From the NCBI GenBank assembly GCA_027482985.1, contig JAIXVO010000481.1, forward strand, positions 1-27,197: a DNA stretch of 27,197 nucleotides, in the 5' to 3' direction. The position numbers were made by a program, and so were the translations under genes. The notes below the pieces were generated by a model. It was not told the DNA's origin. It did not search any database and worked only from the letters and a program-made list of their open reading frames with translations. Each line of letters begins with the position of its first letter. The first letter of the stretch is position 1. Source of the stretch: Cyanobacteriota bacterium (GTDB lineage Bacteria; Cyanobacteriota; Cyanobacteriia; Leptolyngbyales; Leptolyngbyaceae). Positions 1 through 9,423 of the stretch are shown here, in pieces.

Positions 1-597
1 CGCGGTACCGTAGTCGGCTAACAAAAAATCGTTCCGGAAAGCTTGGCTGCTGGCACAGGGCACTGGGCGACGGAGAAACCGCTGCATAAACAAGCGATCC
101 ATGAAGGGCAATTGATATAGCCAGCGGGGGCGATACCGGACGACGTACCCGCCAAATTTGTGGAAGGCGGTAAAAGCTTTTTCGTCGTACTCAAAAATGC
201 CGCTACAGGTGAGGATGGCTTTTTCGACGCGGGGGTAACGATTCAAGAAAAAGACGGCGATCGAAGCTCCCGCAGAATGGGCATTCAGATAAACGCGATC
301 GAGCTGGAGTTGATCCAGAAGCAGATTCAGGTCGTCGGCAAAGGTTTCCAGTTCGTAGTCGTCGGGCGTAGCGGGAAAGTCGGCGGGAATTTGGTGCGAT
401 CGCCCGAAACCCCGCAGGTCATAGAGCAGGCAGTCAAAGCCATCGGCGATCGCCCTTGCCGTACTTTCCCAATAGCGAGAAGAACCACCCCAACCATGCA
501 TGAACACCATGACGGGTTTTCCGGTGGGAGTGGGTTGACCCGACTCCGTAATCCACTCGTAATAATGGTTGACACCGCGAACTGGAATAAAAGGCAT
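1..597 (-). CDS. alpha/beta hydrolase, C-terminus beyond window edge
   Basis: Translating the minus strand from the ATG at 597 gives an open frame of 199 residues that reaches base 1 without a stop, so the gene is cut by the window edge. The protein begins MPFIPVRGVNHYYEW. It carries an HGWGG oxyanion-type motif at residues 34-38, the YDLRGFGRS segment (59-67) typical of the fold, and a nucleophile elbow NAHSAGAS with the presumed Ser108. The usual first Gly of the G-x-S-x-G elbow is Ala here. The cap region starts near residue 140; the catalytic His lies outside the window. The family covers esterases, lipases, haloperoxidase-like and C-C hydrolases, so the substrate cannot be assigned. No signal peptide is seen. 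No clear Shine-Dalgarno sequence precedes the ATG. The gene is in the same direction as clpX, but a terminator hairpin lies between them. Confidence 0.88.
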   Translation of the reverse strand, partial: MPFIPVRGVNHYYEWITESGQPTPTGKPVMVFMHGWGGSSRYWESTARAIADGFDCLLYDLRGFGRSHQIPADFPATPDDYELETFADDLNLLLDQLQLDRVYLNAHSAGASIAVFFLNRYPRVEKAILTCSGIFEYDEKAFTAFHKFGGYVVRYRPRWLYQLPFMDRLFMQRFLRRPVPCASSQAFRNDFLLADYGTA

Positions 598-672
598 AAC
601 ACTCGATACTGAAAAGGACACTACTGCCAAGCTGAGGCAAAAATTTGCCGCCAGCTTCAGCTTTAAAAGCAT

Positions 673-702
673 TGTAGAGGCGTAGTTTCCTACACCTCTA
701 CA
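673..702 (-). terminator. hairpin downstream of clpX, probable intrinsic terminator
   Basis: Arms TGTAGAGG (673-680) and CCTCTACA (695-702) are perfect inverted repeats. An inner GTAG/CTAC pair and a four-base loop extend the stem to about 12 pairs with one mismatch. On the minus strand the hairpin is followed by ATGCTTTTAAAG, a short T-containing tract. It lies 34 bases past the clpX stop and before the hydrolase start, so it probably ends the tig-clpP-clpX transcript. Confidence 0.6.
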
Positions 703-736
703 TCATGCGAGTTATTTAAACAAGTCCAAAGCGACT

Positions 737-2080
737 TTAGGCAGATTCTGGTTTGGGAATCGACGATGGATGCAGAATCAACTCGGCGGTCGATCGCTTC
801 TCGACCATCTCGCGAGTGATCGTACAGCGAGTCACATCTTTGCGGGAGGGCAACTCGTACATCACATCCAACATTAGTTCTTCGACGATACTGCGCAGCG
901 CCCGTGCGCCAGTCTTGCGACGGTAGGCTTCTTGGGCGATCGCCCGGATTGCTTCCTGCTTGAACTCCAGCAGCACATTGTCCATCTTCAGCAGTTTTTG
1001 ATACTGCTTCACGAGGGCATTACGCGGCTCGGTCAGAATCTCGGTCAGGGCTTCTTCATCCAGCGGATCAACGACTGCCATCACCGGTACCCGCCCGATG
1101 AACTCAGGAATCATCCCAAACTTGACCAGATCATCCGGTTCCAGATGCTTTAAGATGTCGGCTGTCCGCTTCTCGCGAGTGTGCGTATCACCCGCTTGGA
1201 CGAACCCAATCGACTTCTTGCCAATCCGCTGTTCGATCGCCTTGTCTAACCCCACAAACGCCCCACCACAGATAAACAAGATATTACTCGTGTCAATCTG
1301 GATGCAGTCTTGATAGGGATGCTTGCGACCACCCTGCGGCGGCACATTGGCGATCGTCCCTTCCAACATTTTCAGGAGGGCTTGCTGTACGCCTTCCCCA
1401 GACACATCACGGGTAATCGAGGGATTTTCACTCTTGCGGGCGATTTTGTCAATTTCATCAATGTAGATGATGCCGCGTTGGGCTTCTTCCACATCCAGAT
1501 CCGCCACTTGTAGCAGTCGCAGGAGAATGTTTTCGACATCTTCACCGACATACCCGGCTTCTGTCAGGGTGGTGGCATCCGCAACGGCAAAGGGGACATC
1601 CAGAATTTCCGCCAGCGTTTGCGCCAGTAAGGTTTTACCGCAACCCGTAGGGCCGATCAGCAAAATGTTGGACTTTTGCAGTTCAACCGCATCTTCCGCT
1701 GGAACCTTGCCGCTGCCCTTCGCTTCAAGAAAGCTGAGCCGCTTGTAATGGTTATAGACTGCAACGGAGAGAATTTTCTTGGCATCATCTTGACCAATCA
1801 CATGGTCATCGAGATACTTCTTAATTTCTCTTGGCTTGGGAATCTGGTTGAGCGAGATATGGGACGTGCGAGTTTTGCGCTTTTCCGTGGACGGTTCCCG
1901 TCGGGGGACGGGCTGCGGCGCTGTCGCACTGGAATCAAACAGTTCCTCATCCAGGATCTCATTACACAGATCGACGCATTCATCGCAGATATAGACTCCC
2001 GGACCAGCGATCAGCTTGCGAACCTGTTCCTGAGATTTACCGCAGAAAGAACACTTGAGATGGGAGTCATATTTGGACAT
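737..2080 (-). CDS. clpX: ATP-dependent Clp protease ATP-binding subunit ClpX
   Basis: ClpX is the AAA+ unfoldase that recognises tagged substrates and feeds them into ClpP in the cytoplasm. At 447 residues the protein is family-typical. The N-terminal C4 zinc finger uses Cys10, Cys13, Cys32 and Cys35. Walker A is GPTGCGKT (143-150). The pore-1 loop GYVG is at 176-179 and Walker [10 protein letters not shown] at 204-212. The RKH pore loop is at 252-254 and the ClpP-contacting IGF loop at 291-293. A GARALRSI sensor-2 segment lies near the C-terminus. A poorly conserved Pro/Ser-rich linker (about 50-80) separates zinc finger and AAA+ module. The start is 13 bases past the clpP stop, so the two genes are almost certainly cotranscribed, with tig upstream. 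All elements needed for activity and ClpP docking are visible. Confidence 0.98.
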   Translation of the reverse strand: MSKYDSHLKCSFCGKSQEQVRKLIAGPGVYICDECVDLCNEILDEELFDSSATAPQPVPRREPSTEKRKTRTSHISLNQIPKPREIKKYLDDHVIGQDDAKKILSVAVYNHYKRLSFLEAKGSGKVPAEDAVELQKSNILLIGPTGCGKTLLAQTLAEILDVPFAVADATTLTEAGYVGEDVENILLRLLQVADLDVEEAQRGIIYIDEIDKIARKSENPSITRDVSGEGVQQALLKMLEGTIANVPPQGGRKHPYQDCIQIDTSNILFICGGAFVGLDKAIEQRIGKKSIGFVQAGDTHTREKRTADILKHLEPDDLVKFGMIPEFIGRVPVMAVVDPLDEEALTEILTEPRNALVKQYQKLLKMDNVLLEFKQEAIRAIAQEAYRRKTGARALRSIVEELMLDVMYELPSRKDVTRCTITREMVEKRSTAELILHPSSIPKPESA

Positions 2081-2093
2081 GGATGCCTCTTTC

Positions 2094-2783
2094 TTAAAGT
2101 GCAGCGACAGGCTCCCCGGCTTTCGGGAGGTTTTGTCTAGAGATTACCTGGTCAATCAGACCGTAGTCCTTTGCCTCAGTCGCGGACATAAAAAAGTCGC
2201 GCTCTGTGTCAGCCTCAATCTTCTCAAACGGTTGCTTCGTGTGATACGACAGTAGCTCATTCAGCGTCCGCTTGTGATAAAGAATTTCTTTAGCTTGAAT
2301 TTCGATGTCTACGGCCTGTCCCTGAGCACCGCCCAAGGGTTGGTGGATCATAATCCGGGAGCTGGGCAGCGACATGCGTTTGCCAGGCGCACCAGCCGTT
2401 AACAAGAAAGCACCCATGCTGGCCGCTAAACCGAAGCAAATTGTAGCAACATCGCATCGCACCTGCTGCATCGTGTCATAAATCGCCATACCTGCGGTCA
2501 CGGAACCCCCCGGAGAGTTGATGTAGACCTGAATGTCCTTTTCGGGGTCTTCGGCTTCCAGAAACAGCAGTTGGGCGACAACGGAATCAGACACAGTGTC
2601 ATCGATGGGTGTTCCGAGGAAAATAATTCGTTCTCGTAACAAGCGGGAATAAATGTCAAAGGCTCTTTCGCCCCGTCCGGCTTGTTCGATCACAACGGGA
2701 ACCACATTGTCGATCGCTTGAGACGAAATATCGAGCGGGTTGAAGCTCGTAAAGGTGTAATCAACAGACTGAGAAATCAACAT
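2094..2783 (-). CDS. clpP: ATP-dependent Clp protease proteolytic subunit ClpP
   Basis: This is the serine peptidase that forms the tetradecameric barrel capped by ClpX. The catalytic triad is complete: Ser122 in GLAASMGAF, His147 in MIHQPLGG and Asp196 in ERDFFMS. It is therefore an active ClpP and not the inactive ClpR paralogue found in cyanobacteria. The open frame extends back to 2858, but homology to the family begins around the MLISQSV methionine at 2783, giving 229 residues. The 25 extra upstream residues look like untranslated leader. A short N-terminal propeptide is likely, as in other ClpPs. It sits directly upstream of clpX and downstream of tig. From memory this matches the clpP2-clpX arrangement of Synechococcus, so clpP2 is the likely paralogue name. 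The exact paralogue number cannot be fixed from this window. Confidence 0.96.
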   Translation of the reverse strand: MLISQSVDYTFTSFNPLDISSQAIDNVVPVVIEQAGRGERAFDIYSRLLRERIIFLGTPIDDTVSDSVVAQLLFLEAEDPEKDIQVYINSPGGSVTAGMAIYDTMQQVRCDVATICFGLAASMGAFLLTAGAPGKRMSLPSSRIMIHQPLGGAQGQAVDIEIQAKEILYHKRTLNELLSYHTKQPFEKIEADTERDFFMSATEAKDYGLIDQVISRQNLPKAGEPVAAL

Positions 2784-2990
2784 AGGCTGGCAACTCACCC
2801 GAAAGGTAGCAAAAGTGATGTCTGCTAAGACTGGCAGCGATCGCGATAGATATTTCAATTATGCCCTAAGTCATTTCGGACTTGTGGCAATCTAGCGAGA
2901 TCACTCAGTGGCAGCAGGATGATGCTAACCACAATGTGTTCTCGGTCACAAATCCTGACTCATTTTGGCAAACCCGACCGAAATTCGCCA

Positions 2991-4604
2991 CTACTCGGCA
3001 CTAGATTTCTTTTTCGTAGATTTCTTGGCTTTGGGGGCAGGCTCCTCCGTCACGGCTTCGGGGGCGGCTTCTGGCTCGGCATCAGGTTCAGCTTTGGCAG
3101 ACTTGGCGGCGCGCTTTTTCTTGGGACTGGCTTCGGCAGTGCTGTCTTCATCCGCTTCTTCGCTGGCTTCCAGGTCAGGGGTGTCTACAACGACTTCCGC
3201 GATCGCGTCCACGGTTTGTTCTCCCGCTGCCAGTTCAGGGGCTTCAGCATCCGCTTCTGGCTCTTCTTCGACAGTCAGCGTTCCTTCTGGCACTAGCTCG
3301 ATCGTGGCGTGTTCGATCAGCCAGTCCATGATTTTTTCCTTCAGGACATCTTCAGTCACGACGCTAGTGAGCCGCTCTGGGTCGATTGTGCTGGCGTTGT
3401 CACCCAATTCCGCTAAAACTTTTTCCACACGGGTACCAATTTCTTCTGCGGTGGCCTCGATCGCTTCCAGCTTGGCGATTTCCCCTAAGCCGAGGGTGCG
3501 TTTGATGCGGGCGATCGCATCCGGGCGAGATTGTTCACGCAGACGACCCACCAATTCTTGAGTAAAGAATTGCCGCACATCAATGCCTTGATTTTGCAGC
3601 TGCATCGCGGTTTGTTGCAGCATGAAGTTAACTTCCCGCTCGATCAGGGTTTCGGGAATCTCCGCTTCAATTCGGGGTAGCAATTCCTTCAGAATGGCAT
3701 CTTCCTGATTGGCGCGGGTTTTGTCGGCAGCTTCTTCCGCAAACCGATCTTCTAAGGATTGGCGAAACTCGGCAAAGGTTTCAAACTCGCTCACTTCCTG
3801 GGCAAAGTCATCATCCAGTTCCGGTAGTTCTTTTTCCTTCAGCTCTTTTAACGTCACCGTAAACAGGGCTTTCCGGCCAGCGACGGTCGGTTGTGGGTAG
3901 GATTCGGGGAACGTCGCCTCGATTTCCTTGGTTTCGCCGGGATTCATGCCCACAATGCCGTCGATAAACCCTTCAATAAAGCGGCCTTCCAGCAATTCCA
4001 CCTGGAAATTTTCGGCTTCGCCACCGGGCACGGGTTCGGGTTCTTGATCCGGGTCATCCCCCGGCAACACCCCTTTAAAGTCCACCACGGCCACATCTTT
4101 CATCTGCGCCGCTCGACCTTCCACCGGAATCAGGGTCGCCAACTGATCTTGATAATTCTGCAAAACCTCTTCCACCCGCTCTGGGTTGGGTTTGATTTCT
4201 TCGGCTTGCACCTGTAACCCGCTGTAATCCTTAACGGTCACTTCTGGCTGCACATCCACCGAAGCTGAAAAGGTCAATGCCTGCCCCGGCTCAAACTGCG
4301 CTACGAGATCTTCAAAGGGCGATCGCAGTTGGTAGTTGCCGAGCACTTCAATGTTTTCCTGCTTGACCGCTTCCTTCAGGCCATCTTCCACCAACTCTTC
4401 CACCGCCGCTGCTTTAATGCGACTGGAACCGATGCGCTGAATCAAGACTTGGCGGGGAACTTTGCCCTTCCGAAACCCAGGAATGTTGGCCGACCGCGTG
4501 AATTCTTGCACGACGCGATCGTAAACTTTCTTAGACATTTCTGGGGTGACTTCGATTTCCAAGCCAATTTGACTGGCGGGAAGTTTTTCCTGGGTAACTT
4601 TCAT
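2991..4604 (-). CDS. tig: trigger factor, ribosome-associated chaperone and prolyl isomerase
   Basis: Trigger factor binds the ribosome exit tunnel and shields nascent chains. The ribosome-docking signature GFRKGK is at residues 43-48. An FKBP-like prolyl isomerase domain covers roughly 165-255 (VDFKGVLPG, then GFIDGIVGM), and the helical C-terminal chaperone arms run from about 260 to 445. At 537 residues it is much longer than the roughly 430-residue E. coli protein. The excess is a low-complexity tail (about 446-537) rich in Glu, Ala, Pro and Lys, ending in Lys-rich clusters (PKKKRAAK, KAKKSTKKK). The gene is first in the tig-clpP-clpX cluster, with a 207-base gap before clpP that could hold an extra promoter. 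No strong Shine-Dalgarno sequence precedes the ATG. Confidence 0.97.
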   Translation of the reverse strand: MKVTQEKLPASQIGLEIEVTPEMSKKVYDRVVQEFTRSANIPGFRKGKVPRQVLIQRIGSSRIKAAAVEELVEDGLKEAVKQENIEVLGNYQLRSPFEDLVAQFEPGQALTFSASVDVQPEVTVKDYSGLQVQAEEIKPNPERVEEVLQNYQDQLATLIPVEGRAAQMKDVAVVDFKGVLPGDDPDQEPEPVPGGEAENFQVELLEGRFIEGFIDGIVGMNPGETKEIEATFPESYPQPTVAGRKALFTVTLKELKEKELPELDDDFAQEVSEFETFAEFRQSLEDRFAEEAADKTRANQEDAILKELLPRIEAEIPETLIEREVNFMLQQTAMQLQNQGIDVRQFFTQELVGRLREQSRPDAIARIKRTLGLGEIAKLEAIEATAEEIGTRVEKVLAELGDNASTIDPERLTSVVTEDVLKEKIMDWLIEHATIELVPEGTLTVEEEPEADAEAPELAAGEQTVDAIAEVVVDTPDLEASEEADEDSTAEASPKKKRAAKSAKAEPDAEPEAAPEAVTEEPAPKAKKSTKKKSSAE

Positions 4605-5170
4605 CGGTGTTTAGAAGGGTGCTGTTGAAGATTGCAGGGTGAGCCGTGAGAGATCGGTCAAGATGCGGAAACATCTCGGTCGGACGCTTGACACAGGCTC
4701 GGTGTGGAGCGCGAAAAGGCGATCGCCTGAGCAAGGCTCGGACATCACAGCGATCGCGATGCTAGAGAAGCCAGCATCAGCCAAGACCGCAATTAGCTAT
4801 ATTAACGGATTCTGCTTCGGGTTGCTGGACAATCTTGCAGGTTTCTTTAAATTCGACGGCTGCGGTTCTGCCAAACTGGCTGTCAGTGCCCCCGATAGCC
4901 AGGTTGCACCGGGATGGGGTGGTTTTCGGGAGAGGTGCTGACGGGTGCGGAAATTGATGTATAGTAGCGAATACATTAATGAGTCAGGCGCACCCTACGT
5001 CTCGGCTGCAAATTTATTCTTAGCATCTAGGCAAACTGAGTTAGGCTGGCGGTTATTCCGGGTGGAATCGCTAACCCGCTCTACAAAAACTTTTATTTAC
5101 TTCACGAAGTTAAAGGTGACTCAATTAATATTCCATTTTTCTAAATTACGCCCTTTGGGAGGTTATAAAT
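4605..5170. other. divergent intergenic region between tig and asd
   Basis: These 566 bases must hold the promoters of tig (leftward) and asd (rightward). Open frames of 77-100 codons exist on the plus strand but show no recognisable protein features and no ribosome binding site. A TATAGT hexamer at 4960-4965 lies between ATGTAT and ATACAT (4957-4975) and could be a -10 element for asd, but no good -35 partner is visible. HIP1-like octamers occur near 4720 and 4750. No RNA gene was recognised. Confidence 0.5.
5157..5162 (+). promoter_or_regulatory. Shine-Dalgarno sequence fixing a TTG start for asd
   Basis: GGGAGG stands eight bases before the TTG at 5171. It supports the unusual TTG as the true initiation codon, because the next in-frame ATG (5474) lies far inside the conserved domain. 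Confidence 0.7.
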
Positions 5171-6208
5171 TTGGCTGAATCCTATCGAGTTGCCATTCTT
5201 GGGGCAACGGGTGCTGTGGGTGCGGAATTGTTGGAGTTGCTAGCGCAGCGGCAGTTTCCCCTAGCGGAATTGCGGTTACTGGCATCCCCCCGGTCGGCGG
5301 GGCAGCAATTGGACTTTGGAGGCGATCGCTTGACAGTGCAGGCGGTCAGTGAGGACTCGTTTCAAGACATTGATATTGTTCTAGCATCAGCAGGAGCCTC
5401 GACTTCGAAGGCTTGGGCTCCTGCGGCGATCGCGGCTGGAGCGGTGGTGATTGACAACTCCAGTGCCTTTCGGATGGATTTCACAGTGCCATTGGTGGTG
5501 CCAGAAGTGAATCCCGAAGCCGCTGCGACCCATCGCGGCATCATTGCGAACCCCAACTGCACGACGATTTTGATGGCCGTGGCGATCTACCCGCTGCACC
5601 AGGTGCAACCCATTCAACGGATTGTGGCGGCAACCTATCAATCTGCCAGTGGGGCCGGGGCGCGGGCGATGGAAGAAATGAAAACGCAGGCGATCGCCAT
5701 TCTGCAAGGCGAAGCTCCTCAGACCGAGATTTTTCCCTATCCTTTAGCCTTTAATTTATTTCCGCACAATTCCAAATTGACGGAACAGGGCTATTGCGAA
5801 GAAGAATTAAAAATGGTGAACGAGACGCGTAAGATTTTTGGGGTGCCGGATTTACGGATTACCGCTACTTGTGTGCGGGTTCCAGTCTTGCGGGCTCACT
5901 CCGAAGCGATTAACCTGGAGTTTGAGCAACCGTTTAGTGTCGCTCAAGCCAGAGCTATTCTCGCCTCATCACCTGGCGTGAAGCTGGTGGAAGACTGGAG
6001 TGCCAACTACTTCCCCATGCCCATGGATGCCAGCGGCCAAGATGAAGTGCTGGTCGGGCGGATTCGCCAGGACTTATCTCACCCCAACGGCTTAGAACTT
6101 TGGCTCTGTGGCGATCAGATTCGTAAGGGGGCAGCCCTGAACGCGGTGCAGATTGCCGAATTGTTAGTCCAGAAATCCTGGCTGAAACCCTTGGCGGCGA
6201 TCGCGTAA
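5171..6208 (+). CDS. asd: aspartate-semialdehyde dehydrogenase
   Basis: Asd reduces aspartyl-4-phosphate with NADPH to aspartate semialdehyde, the branch point to lysine/diaminopimelate, threonine and methionine. The 345-residue protein has the NADP-binding GATGAVG (11-17), the catalytic cysteine in ANPNCTT (Cys130) and the active-site histidine in RVPVLRAHSEA (His243). Length and motif spacing are normal for the bacterial enzyme. Translation starts at a TTG with a strong GGGAGG site in front. dapA follows 85 bases downstream and uses the product, and rnj comes next. From memory the order asd-dapA-rnj is shared with Synechocystis (slr0549-slr0551). HIP1 octamers occur within the coding sequence and at its 3' end. 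Confidence 0.97.
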   Translation: MAESYRVAILGATGAVGAELLELLAQRQFPLAELRLLASPRSAGQQLDFGGDRLTVQAVSEDSFQDIDIVLASAGASTSKAWAPAAIAAGAVVIDNSSAFRMDFTVPLVVPEVNPEAAATHRGIIANPNCTTILMAVAIYPLHQVQPIQRIVAATYQSASGAGARAMEEMKTQAIAILQGEAPQTEIFPYPLAFNLFPHNSKLTEQGYCEEELKMVNETRKIFGVPDLRITATCVRVPVLRAHSEAINLEFEQPFSVAQARAILASSPGVKLVEDWSANYFPMPMDASGQDEVLVGRIRQDLSHPNGLELWLCGDQIRKGAALNAVQIAELLVQKSWLKPLAAIA

Positions 6209-6293
6209 TGGCGACTACAGCTTGATTTGCTCCGGCACTGGCTCAAGTTTTTGGGATTTGTTATAGTTTTTTGACCTTTATCCAGTTAAGCGT

Positions 6294-7178
6294 GTGGTGA
6301 ACTTTGGACGAGTGATAACAGCGATGATTACGCCATTCACAGACGATGGCAAAGTTAATTACGCTGTAGCAGAAAAATTGGCGGTTCACTTAGTCGAAAC
6401 GGGATCAGATGCTTTAGTCATTTGTGGCACCACGGGCGAATCTCCCGTCTTAACCTGGGCGGAAGAGATGGAGTTATTCCAACTGGTGCGGCAAGCGATC
6501 GCGGGCAAAGCTCAGTTAATTGCGGGAACTGGCTCCAATTCCACCCATGAAGCGATCGAGGCGACTCGAAAAGCGGCTACACTAGGAGTAGATGCAACGC
6601 TCCAGGTTGTCCCGTATTACAACAAGCCACCTCAGGCTGGACTGTACGAGCATTTCAAAGCGATCGCACTGGCGGTTCCTGAATTGCCCGTGATGCTCTA
6701 TAACGTTCCGGGGCGAACTGGACAAAACCTGTTGCCGGAAACCATCTTGCGGCTGGCGGAAGTCCCTAACATTGTTTCTGTGAAGGAAGCCAGTGGGAAT
6801 CTTGACCAAACCAGCCACCTACGGAGTATCTTGCCACCGACGTTTTCCATTTACTCAGGGGATGACTCGCTCACACTGCCGATGTTAGCGGTGGGGGCGC
6901 AAGGAGTTGTCAGTGTTGCCAGTCATTTGGTGGGGAACCAGCTCCAACAAATGGTGCAATCTTTTTTCCAGGGGCAGGTGCAATTAGCACTCGACCTGCA
7001 CCTGCAATTGCTGCCGTTATTCAAGGCATTGTTTTTGACCACCAATCCGATTCCCGTCAAAGCAGCGCTCCAACTCCAAGGCTGGGAGGTCGGTTCCACT
7101 CGCTCCCCCCTTGCCGCTGCGCCATCCGATGTGATTGATTCCTTGAAATCGGTGATGACCGCCTTGGCCTTGTTGTAA
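6294..7178 (+). CDS. dapA: 4-hydroxy-tetrahydrodipicolinate synthase
   Basis: DapA condenses pyruvate with aspartate semialdehyde, the committed step to diaminopimelate and lysine. The protein has 294 residues, the usual length. It shows the CGTTGES motif (44-50) with the active-site threonines, Tyr136 in LYNVPGRTG, and the Schiff-base lysine Lys164 in VSVKEASG. Translation begins at one of two adjacent GTG codons (6294 or 6297). The first is used here; no strong ribosome site discriminates between them. The neighbour asd supplies its substrate. The 85-base gap to asd has no evident terminator, so cotranscription is likely. Confidence 0.97.
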   Translation: MVNFGRVITAMITPFTDDGKVNYAVAEKLAVHLVETGSDALVICGTTGESPVLTWAEEMELFQLVRQAIAGKAQLIAGTGSNSTHEAIEATRKAATLGVDATLQVVPYYNKPPQAGLYEHFKAIALAVPELPVMLYNVPGRTGQNLLPETILRLAEVPNIVSVKEASGNLDQTSHLRSILPPTFSIYSGDDSLTLPMLAVGAQGVVSVASHLVGNQLQQMVQSFFQGQVQLALDLHLQLLPLFKALFLTTNPIPVKAALQLQGWEVGSTRSPLAAAPSDVIDSLKSVMTALALL

Positions 7179-7457
7179 CTTTCACCTTGGCACCTGCGGA
7201 AGTTTTTGACAATCGAATAGGACTAACTTCGCATCCCTCCAGCGATCGCACATCGCTATTTCTCACGGGTATCACTGCCATCACAACTCAATCAAACTGG
7301 CTGTGGGTTCAGGCTCAATCATTACGCTGCTGCTGTTTTCGACCGTTCCTGACTGCTGATCTGCCTTGAACATCGGTTCTTTCCATCAGTCATCCCCCTA
7401 AGCTCAATCTCGATTAACCACTCAAACCCTTTCTTAAATTTCGTTCGAAGGATACAA

Positions 7458-9224
7458 ATGACAGAATCAAACACACCTACCCTCAAAATCATCCCCCTCG
7501 GTGGGCTGCATGAAATTGGCAAAAATACCTGCGTCTTTGAAGTCAATAATGAGCTGCTGCTCTTAGATGCTGGCTTGGCGTTTCCCACAGACGGCATGCA
7601 CGGTGTCAACATTGTGTTGCCTGACATGACTTACTTGCGGGAAAACCGCCACAAAATTAAGGGCATGATTGTGACCCACGGGCATGAAGACCACATCGGC
7701 GGCATCCCCTTCCATCTGAAACAATTCGACATCCCGGTGATTTACGGACCCCGGCTGGCGATGGCACTGCTGTCAGACAAACTGGAAGAAGCGGGCGTTA
7801 GCGATCGCACGGAGTTACGCACTGTTTCTCCCAGAGAAGTTGTCCGCGTGGGCAAATCTTTCTTTGTGGAGTTTATTCGCAATACCCACTCCATCGCGGA
7901 TAGCTTTACAGTTGCGATTCGGACTCCCGTCGGGACGGTGATCCATACGGGTGACTTTAAAATTGATCACACCCCCGTCGATGGCGAGTACTTCGATTTC
8001 CAACGGTTAGCGGAATATGGTGAACAGGGTGTGCAATGCCTGATCAGCGACTCTACTAATTCTGAGATTCCTGGCTATACGCCCTCGGAGCGATCGGTGT
8101 TTCCCAACCTCGATCGCGTTTTTACCCAGGCGCAGGGCCGATTGCTCGTCACCACCTTTGCCTCTTCCGTCCACCGCATCAACATGGTGCTGGAATTGGC
8201 GAAAAAGCATGGGCGGGTGGTGTCGGTCTTAGGGCGATCGATGTTAAATGTGATTGCCCACGCCCGCAAACTCGGTTACATCAAGTGTGAAGACGATCTG
8301 TTGCAGCCCTTGAATGTGATTCACAAATTGCCCGATGAACACGTGCTGATTCTGACCACAGGCTCCCAAGGTGAACCGCTCTCCGCCCTCACCCGGATTG
8401 CCAATAATGAACATCGCCAGGTCAAGATTCGGGCGGGTGATACAGTAGTGTTCTCCGCAAACCCCATTCCCGGCAACACGATCTCCGTCGTCAACACGAT
8501 CGATAAGTTGATGATCAAAGGGGCGAAAGTCATTTATGGTCGGGAACAAGGCATTCACGTCTCTGGGCACGGTTGCCAGGAAGACCAAAAACTGATGTTG
8601 GGTTTAACGCGGCCCAAGTTTTTCTTACCCGTTCACGGTGAACACCGGATGCTGGTGAAGCACAGCCAGACCGCTCAGAGCGTTGGGATTCCCGCTGCGA
8701 ATATGGTGATCATCGATAATGGCGATGTGGTGGAGTTGACCGCCAATAGCATTCGGATTGGGGGCAAGGTGCCATCGGGGATCGAATTGGTGGATGCATC
8801 GAGATCGGGCGTGGTCAACGCTCAAGTGTTGAAGGAACGGCAGCAATTGGCCGGGGATGGCGTAGTCACAGTCGCAGCGGTGATCGATTGGCAGGGTCAA
8901 CTCCTGGCGCAACCCGAAATCCACTTACGTGGGGTGGTCACGTCCGTCAGCAAAACCCAACTGCAAACCAAATTGCGGGAGTGTATTGATGTCGTATTGC
9001 GCGATCGCTGGAAGGATTTTGCTCGGTCCTTTGGGAACAACCGGCTGGAAGTAGACTGGACGGGACTGCAAACCCAGATCGAACGCGAATTGGTGAAAAC
9101 TGTCCGGCGAGAATTCCAGAGCAACCCTTTATTGGTGTTCCTGATGCAAACAGCGGAAGAACCCGTCGCACCAGCCAACACGAAGAAGGGAACCCGCAGC
9201 ACTGCCGCCGCGATCGCGCTTTAG
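7458..9224 (+). CDS. rnj: ribonuclease J, metallo-beta-lactamase/beta-CASP family
   Basis: RNase J is an endo- and 5'-to-3' exoribonuclease for mRNA decay and rRNA processing. The metal-binding signature HGHEDHIGG (74-82) identifies the metallo-beta-lactamase core. The segments DSTNSEIPG, HVSGHG and PVHGEHRML are typical of the beta-CASP RNase J group. A C-terminal domain fills the last 130 residues or so. Total length is 588, slightly over the 555 of B. subtilis RNase J1, with a short polar tail. An AAGGA ribosome site (7448-7452) is well placed before the ATG. It follows dapA after 279 bases in which no gene was recognised, so it may have its own promoter. The next gene is convergent and a long hairpin lies in between. 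Confidence 0.96.
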   Translation: MTESNTPTLKIIPLGGLHEIGKNTCVFEVNNELLLLDAGLAFPTDGMHGVNIVLPDMTYLRENRHKIKGMIVTHGHEDHIGGIPFHLKQFDIPVIYGPRLAMALLSDKLEEAGVSDRTELRTVSPREVVRVGKSFFVEFIRNTHSIADSFTVAIRTPVGTVIHTGDFKIDHTPVDGEYFDFQRLAEYGEQGVQCLISDSTNSEIPGYTPSERSVFPNLDRVFTQAQGRLLVTTFASSVHRINMVLELAKKHGRVVSVLGRSMLNVIAHARKLGYIKCEDDLLQPLNVIHKLPDEHVLILTTGSQGEPLSALTRIANNEHRQVKIRAGDTVVFSANPIPGNTISVVNTIDKLMIKGAKVIYGREQGIHVSGHGCQEDQKLMLGLTRPKFFLPVHGEHRMLVKHSQTAQSVGIPAANMVIIDNGDVVELTANSIRIGGKVPSGIELVDASRSGVVNAQVLKERQQLAGDGVVTVAAVIDWQGQLLAQPEIHLRGVVTSVSKTQLQTKLRECIDVVLRDRWKDFARSFGNNRLEVDWTGLQTQIERELVKTVRREFQSNPLLVFLMQTAEEPVAPANTKKGTRSTAAAIAL

Positions 9225-9340
9225 ACTTCACACGGTAACAGCACGGGTGGTAGAACGCTGAGACCTAGGATGAGTTACTCACTTTTCCTCCGGTTTCAAC
9301 GTTCCGACTTGACAATTTACCTCAATGCCTCATGGTCTAA

Positions 9341-9386
9341 CCAAGGCAGAAAGCGTGGTTCATTGCAACCACACTTTTTGCCTTGG
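9341..9386. terminator. 20-bp near-perfect hairpin between convergent genes
   Basis: Bases 9341-9360 pair with 9367-9386 around the loop CATTGC. The outer arms CCAAGGCA/TGCCTTGG and inner arms GTGGTT/AACCAC are perfect, with one mismatch and one wobble in between. It lies between the end of rnj and the end of the convergent small gene, where a bidirectional terminator is expected. No clear T-tract follows on either strand, so it may instead be an RNA-processing or mRNA-stabilising structure, or a small repeat element. Confidence 0.5.
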
Positions 9387-9423
9387 CTGGGAAAAATTAG
9401 ATTTTCAGATACGACCAAGTCCA

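Noticed and set aside
160..612. 150-codon plus-strand frame
   Set aside because: It is the antisense shadow of the alpha/beta hydrolase, whose minus-strand frame carries clear HGWGG and AHSAG motifs.
2784..2858. 25-residue N-terminal extension of ClpP
   Set aside because: Family similarity starts at MLISQSV and the extra residues have no ribosome site support.
2965..3561. 198-codon Ala/Ser-rich plus-strand frame
   Set aside because: It is antisense to the low-complexity tail of trigger factor; the Ser/Ala composition follows from that tail's codons.
4639..5178. Plus-strand frames of 77 and 100 codons between tig and asd
   Set aside because: No ribosome site, no domain-like pattern, and they fill a divergent promoter region.
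7187..7369. 60-codon frame between dapA and rnj
   Set aside because: Composition is not protein-like and it has no start signal.
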